Below, piece after piece: positions 61,054 through 64,000 of a stretch of DNA of 64,000 bases. Positions within the stretch are counted from its first letter, which is position 1. Each line of letters begins with the position of its first letter. The notes beneath the pieces were generated by a model. The model was not told the origin of the DNA and did no database searches. It saw only the letters and a program-made list of their open reading frames with translations. This stretch comes from Dehalococcoidales bacterium. GTDB lineage: Bacteria > Chloroflexota > Dehalococcoidia > Dehalococcoidales > UBA3254. Where the stretch lies: assembly GCA_016926695.1 (NCBI GenBank), contig JAFGOB010000098.1, positions 11,053 to 75,052 on the forward strand. The letters run 5' to 3'. Made by a program: the position numbers and the translations under genes.

Positions 61054-63597
61054 ATGAAAAATATCTTTTTAACGTTAGTAATGGTGTTAATGCTTGTGGC
61101 GGCAGGATGCGGCTGTCCCTCCGGGTCTACCACAGCTCCTGCTGATACTGTTTCTTATACGACTCCGGCGGCTGCCCCTTCAGAAACGGCTCCTGCGACC
61201 GGTCCCGCTCCCTCTACTGCTGCTTCAGCGACTCCCCCTCCTCAGACTACCGTTGTTACCACTCCGGCGGCAACGACGCCTGCTGTTGAGGCGGGAACGC
61301 TAAAACAGCGGCTGGACCTGCTGGTGAAGCAGATGGAGCAGAAACGGGAGATCCTGCATATACCGGGTATGGCGCTGGCCGTGGTCAGGGATAGCGAAGT
61401 AGTTCTTGCGCGCGGCTTTGGCGTGAGAGACCTGGAGAATAACACACCTGTGACGCCTGAGACGGTGTTTCCGGTAGGTTCAGTCACCAAGAGCTTTACC
61501 TCCACGCTGGTGGGGATGATGGTTGATGAAGGCAAAATGAGCTGGGACGACCCGGTAAGCCGTTTTCTGCCGTATTTCCAACTGAAGATCCAGACCTCCG
61601 ACCCGCAGGAAAAATTGACCCTGGTTGATGTACTGAGCCACCGCAGCGGATTCCCCCGCATGGGTATTCTTACCGCCAGCTCAAAGGTCCCCATAGAGGA
61701 AGTACTGCGGGATGCCTCGGCGGCGGAGCCTTATGCCCCCTTCCGCGAGCGGTTTTACTACAGCAACGAGGTCTACATGTCGGCCGGGGTAGCGGCCGCC
61801 GAAGCTGCCGGCGCCGGCTGGGCTGCCCTGCTGAAACAGAGGATCCTTGATCCGCTGGAAATGAATGATACCACGGCCTCGTATGCAGAGGTGCTGGAAA
61901 ACCCGGACCTTTCCCGTGGCTACCTGTGGGATGAGGACATAGATCAATATGTTTTGAAACCTCTGCGCAACGTGGACAATATTGCCCCGGCGGGGGCTAT
62001 TAATTCAACCATCCTGGATATGGCCCGCTGGCTGCAATTTCAGTTGGGCGGCGGAAGGTACCAGGAAAAACGGCTGATCAGCCAGGACAGTCTCGACCGG
62101 ACACACCGCAGCTTTATCCAGATGGTACCGGGAATTGACTACGGTCTGGGCTGGATGGTTCGCTCGTGGAAGGATAAAACCATCGTCGAGCACGGGGGCA
62201 ATGTGGACGGTTTCTCAGCGCAAATGGCCATGGTACCTGAATATGGTGTGGGTTTTGTGTTATTGACCAACACTTCCGTGAATGCGCTGCAGGAGCAGTC
62301 TATCACCATGGTGCTGGAGGCCCTGCTGGGCGAATGGCGGGGAGAGGATTCCGTCAAGGCTGAACAATATGAGGCCTACCTTGGCGCCTATGTCGCCAAT
62401 TTCGGGTCTTTTAAAGAAACGGAGTTTAACGTCCTGGTACAGAATAATCACCTGGCCGTCGATATCCCGGGACAGATGGTCTATGAGCTGGATGACCCGG
62501 ATACTGAGGGAAAGTGGTATTTCAGGATCTCGGACCAGATCGCCGTTTCCTTCCAGGAAGATGAAAACGGTGAGGTTACGGGCATGAGATTGCACCAGGC
62601 GGGACTGGATTTTGAAATACCTAAAAAGGGATATGAGACCGCTCCTGAAATTCCACTGGCTGATTTGCAGAAATACCTGGGCAGCTACCATTCGGAGCAG
62701 CTCAATATAACAAATGTAGTGAAGATACAAAATAATCGCCTGGCGATCGATATCCCGGGCCAGATGGTCTATGAGCTCTATCCCCCCGATGAAGAAGGCC
62801 GGTGGTATTTCAGGGTAACGGATGCCATCAGCTTGAGTTTTCATGAAGAAGCGGATGGGAAAGTAGACCGGCTGACTATGTACCAGGGTGGGCTGGAGTT
62901 TGTAATGGAGCGGGTTGAGGGAATCGCGCTGCCCTCTGTGGAAGAGATCATGGAGTTGCGCCGGGCTGCCGGCCGGGAGGCCGCCTTCAGCAAATTGGGT
63001 ACTATCAGGCTGGACTACGGCGTATATGTCGAACAGTCGGGCGTAAAGGGCAGTATGTCCTTATACGCGGGTGAGGAAGGCCTCTACCGCATAGACGAGG
63101 ATTTCGGCAAATACGGGGCAGCCAGTGTTGCTTCGGATGGAGAGCATGTCCGGATTGACTCGGACTTCAATCCCTTCGAAGATCTGCACGGCAAACGGCT
63201 GCAATACGCACTGCTCTCGCATCCCATCACTACCTGGGGAGACTGGCGGGAAAATTACGATACCATACGGGTGGTCCGCCGGGATACACTTGAAGATAAA
63301 ACGGTCTTCGTGGTCGAGATGACTCAGGGCGATCTGCCGCTCACGACAGTTTACCTGGACTCATCCACCGGCGATATATTGATGTCCGAGTCCTATTCCA
63401 TACAGGAAGGCGGGATCAATATCCCCATCAAGACCATATTCGAAGATTACCGGGAAGTGAACGGACTGCGGCTGGCTTCCAGGGAAGTATCCAGCAACGA
63501 GCAGTCAGGCAGGGTAATCTCCACGTTTAATAAAATGGAGGTTAATGTCAAAACCACCGGTGACTTCTTCACCCTCACCCCTCCCGCCGGCGGTTAG
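61054..63597 (+). CDS. serine beta-lactamase-family lipoprotein with duplicated DUF3471-like domain
   Basis: 847 residues, GGAGGG before the ATG. Lipoprotein signal with lipidation at C19 (LVAAGC), then a Thr/Pro/Ala-rich linker to about residue 80. The class C beta-lactamase / DD-peptidase-like domain follows, with SVTK (S143-K146), YSN in FYYSNEVYMSAG and HGG in VEHGGNVDGF. Two DUF3471-like repeats follow, each containing DIPGQMVYEL (about 460-530 and 550-625). The last 210 residues look like a LolA/LppX-type beta half-barrel. It is a surface-attached hydrolase for a peptide, ester or lactam; resistance activity is not implied. Confidence 0.85.
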   Translation: MKNIFLTLVMVLMLVAAGCGCPSGSTTAPADTVSYTTPAAAPSETAPATGPAPSTAASATPPPQTTVVTTPAATTPAVEAGTLKQRLDLLVKQMEQKREILHIPGMALAVVRDSEVVLARGFGVRDLENNTPVTPETVFPVGSVTKSFTSTLVGMMVDEGKMSWDDPVSRFLPYFQLKIQTSDPQEKLTLVDVLSHRSGFPRMGILTASSKVPIEEVLRDASAAEPYAPFRERFYYSNEVYMSAGVAAAEAAGAGWAALLKQRILDPLEMNDTTASYAEVLENPDLSRGYLWDEDIDQYVLKPLRNVDNIAPAGAINSTILDMARWLQFQLGGGRYQEKRLISQDSLDRTHRSFIQMVPGIDYGLGWMVRSWKDKTIVEHGGNVDGFSAQMAMVPEYGVGFVLLTNTSVNALQEQSITMVLEALLGEWRGEDSVKAEQYEAYLGAYVANFGSFKETEFNVLVQNNHLAVDIPGQMVYELDDPDTEGKWYFRISDQIAVSFQEDENGEVTGMRLHQAGLDFEIPKKGYETAPEIPLADLQKYLGSYHSEQLNITNVVKIQNNRLAIDIPGQMVYELYPPDEEGRWYFRVTDAISLSFHEEADGKVDRLTMYQGGLEFVMERVEGIALPSVEEIMELRRAAGREAAFSKLGTIRLDYGVYVEQSGVKGSMSLYAGEEGLYRIDEDFGKYGAASVASDGEHVRIDSDFNPFEDLHGKRLQYALLSHPITTWGDWRENYDTIRVVRRDTLEDKTVFVVEMTQGDLPLTTVYLDSSTGDILMSESYSIQEGGINIPIKTIFEDYREVNGLRLASREVSSNEQSGRVISTFNKMEVNVKTTGDFFTLTPPAGG

Positions 63598-63672
63598 ATA
63601 CGTAGAAGGACTATTCCGGGGGTTGGGGTCACGCTTTCCCCGGAGCGAACACCGAGCAATATGCCAAATGTA

Positions 63673-63709
63673 GGGGCGTGTCTAACCTGAACTTGTTCAG
63701 GCACGCGCC
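63673..63709. repeat. REP-like nested hairpin
   Basis: GGGGCGTG, then CCTGAAC-TT-GTTCAGG, then CACGCGCC: the inner 7-bp stem is perfect and the outer 8-bp stem has one mismatch. A GCCT-N6-AGGC stem follows. It resembles intergenic REP elements and may also end the preceding transcript. Confidence 0.5.
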
Positions 63710-63930
63710 TGCCCGTAGGCGGGTTGTGTTGGAACCCATTCTGAGTCCCGATTACTTCGTTTCCCCTAATCGGGGCGTGAGAATCTCCCGGTTTACAATT
63801 TGTACTCCCGTTTTTATGCCCTTTGAAGGATGACTGTTGTCCATAGATCGTTCTAAGGTTAGACGTTTCAAATTTCTATTCATCACCCTTTTATGGGAGA
63901 AGGTTAAAAAGTTCCCCCCATCTTTCATTC

Positions 63931-63959
63931 TTGACAAAACAGAAATAGTCTGTTATCCT
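63931..63959 (+). promoter_or_regulatory. promoter with operator-like palindrome at the window edge
   Basis: TTGACA (63931-63936), exactly 17 bases, TATCCT (63954-63959). The spacer contains the perfect inverted repeat AACAGA-N5-TCTGTT (63938-63954), so a repressor could block it. A second palindrome TATCAGTTGATA follows. The gene it drives lies outside the window. Confidence 0.55.
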
Positions 63960-64000
63960 CTCTATCAGTTGATAATGTGTTTCATTTGCAATAATATACA

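Larger units (their letters stand above)
63598..64000. other. right-edge intergenic region with repeats and an outgoing promoter
   Basis: 403 bases after the beta-lactamase-family gene. It holds a hairpin-rich repeat (63673-63709) and a plus-strand promoter (63931-63959) for a gene outside the window; both are listed. A 61-codon minus-strand reading (63752-63937) has no supporting signals and is not called. Confidence 0.5.

Noticed and set aside
63752..63937. 61-codon minus-strand reading at the right edge
   Set aside because: No start signal or similarity, and it overlaps a strong plus-strand promoter.

Overview
The window reads as a chromosomal segment of an anaerobic bacterium, most likely an uncultured Chloroflexota of the Dehalococcoidia type. 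This rests on gene content, not on a marker gene: many SDR, Old-Yellow-Enzyme and FAD flavoenzymes, two-subunit pyruvate carboxylase, rubrerythrin, ferredoxin-linked ETF, CARDB/TIG/cohesin/dockerin surface proteins, frequent TTG starts behind good AGGAGG sites, and GTCATTGCGAGG-type intergenic repeats. There is no rRNA, tRNA or CRISPR array that I can see. The lineage is an inference.

Layout. 1-6.6 kb (minus): a four-gene exported-protein operon, namely a cut-off lipoprotein, two large CARDB-cohesin-dockerin proteins and a small anchored protein that shares a C-terminal domain with one of them. 6.9-10.9 kb: a Crp/Fnr regulator, a membrane protein of unknown role, and a coupled pair of a TIG/CARDB surface protein with a cytosolic partner. 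11-31.6 kb: a large reductive flavoenzyme island. It holds two OYE-family reductases, three FAD oxidoreductases, three SDRs, a SnoaL-like protein, three related cupin-like proteins, an EthD protein, a metallo-beta-lactamase-fold protein, a flavodoxin, a thioredoxin-reductase-like protein, and a HydB/NuoF-like plus NuoG/GltD-fusion electron-input pair. In enzyme classes it resembles gut bile-acid (bai) operons, so anaerobic reduction or dehydration of a steroid-, terpenoid- or other alicyclic-type substrate is a reasonable hypothesis. The substrate cannot be read from the sequence.

31.6-44.3 kb: a B12-binding radical SAM protein, an XRE regulator, an MscS channel, a GH3-family enzyme, an HD-GYP phosphodiesterase, a small secreted protein with a textbook terminator, a RAYT transposase relic with a REP palindrome, and a seven-repeat TIG surface protein. 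44.6-50.5 kb: pyruvate carboxylase B and A, a 36-residue membrane protein, an OmpR-type response regulator, rubrerythrin and a methyltransferase. 50.6-54.9 kb: an acyl-CoA dehydrogenase / EtfB / ferredoxin / unknown / ferredoxin-EtfA operon. 54.9-64 kb: a hypothetical protein, a MATE exporter, a MASE3 histidine kinase, an MFS exporter behind a long leader with a 17-codon ORF and terminator-like stem (a likely attenuator), and a beta-lactamase-family lipoprotein.

The strongest candidates for something not yet described are the flavoenzyme island with its unusual cysteine-free HydB-like protein, the MFS leader, the single-chain cohesin+dockerin surface proteins, and the ferredoxin-rich ETF operon with an unknown gene in the middle. 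All assignments come from reading the sequence; no database search or structure prediction was run.
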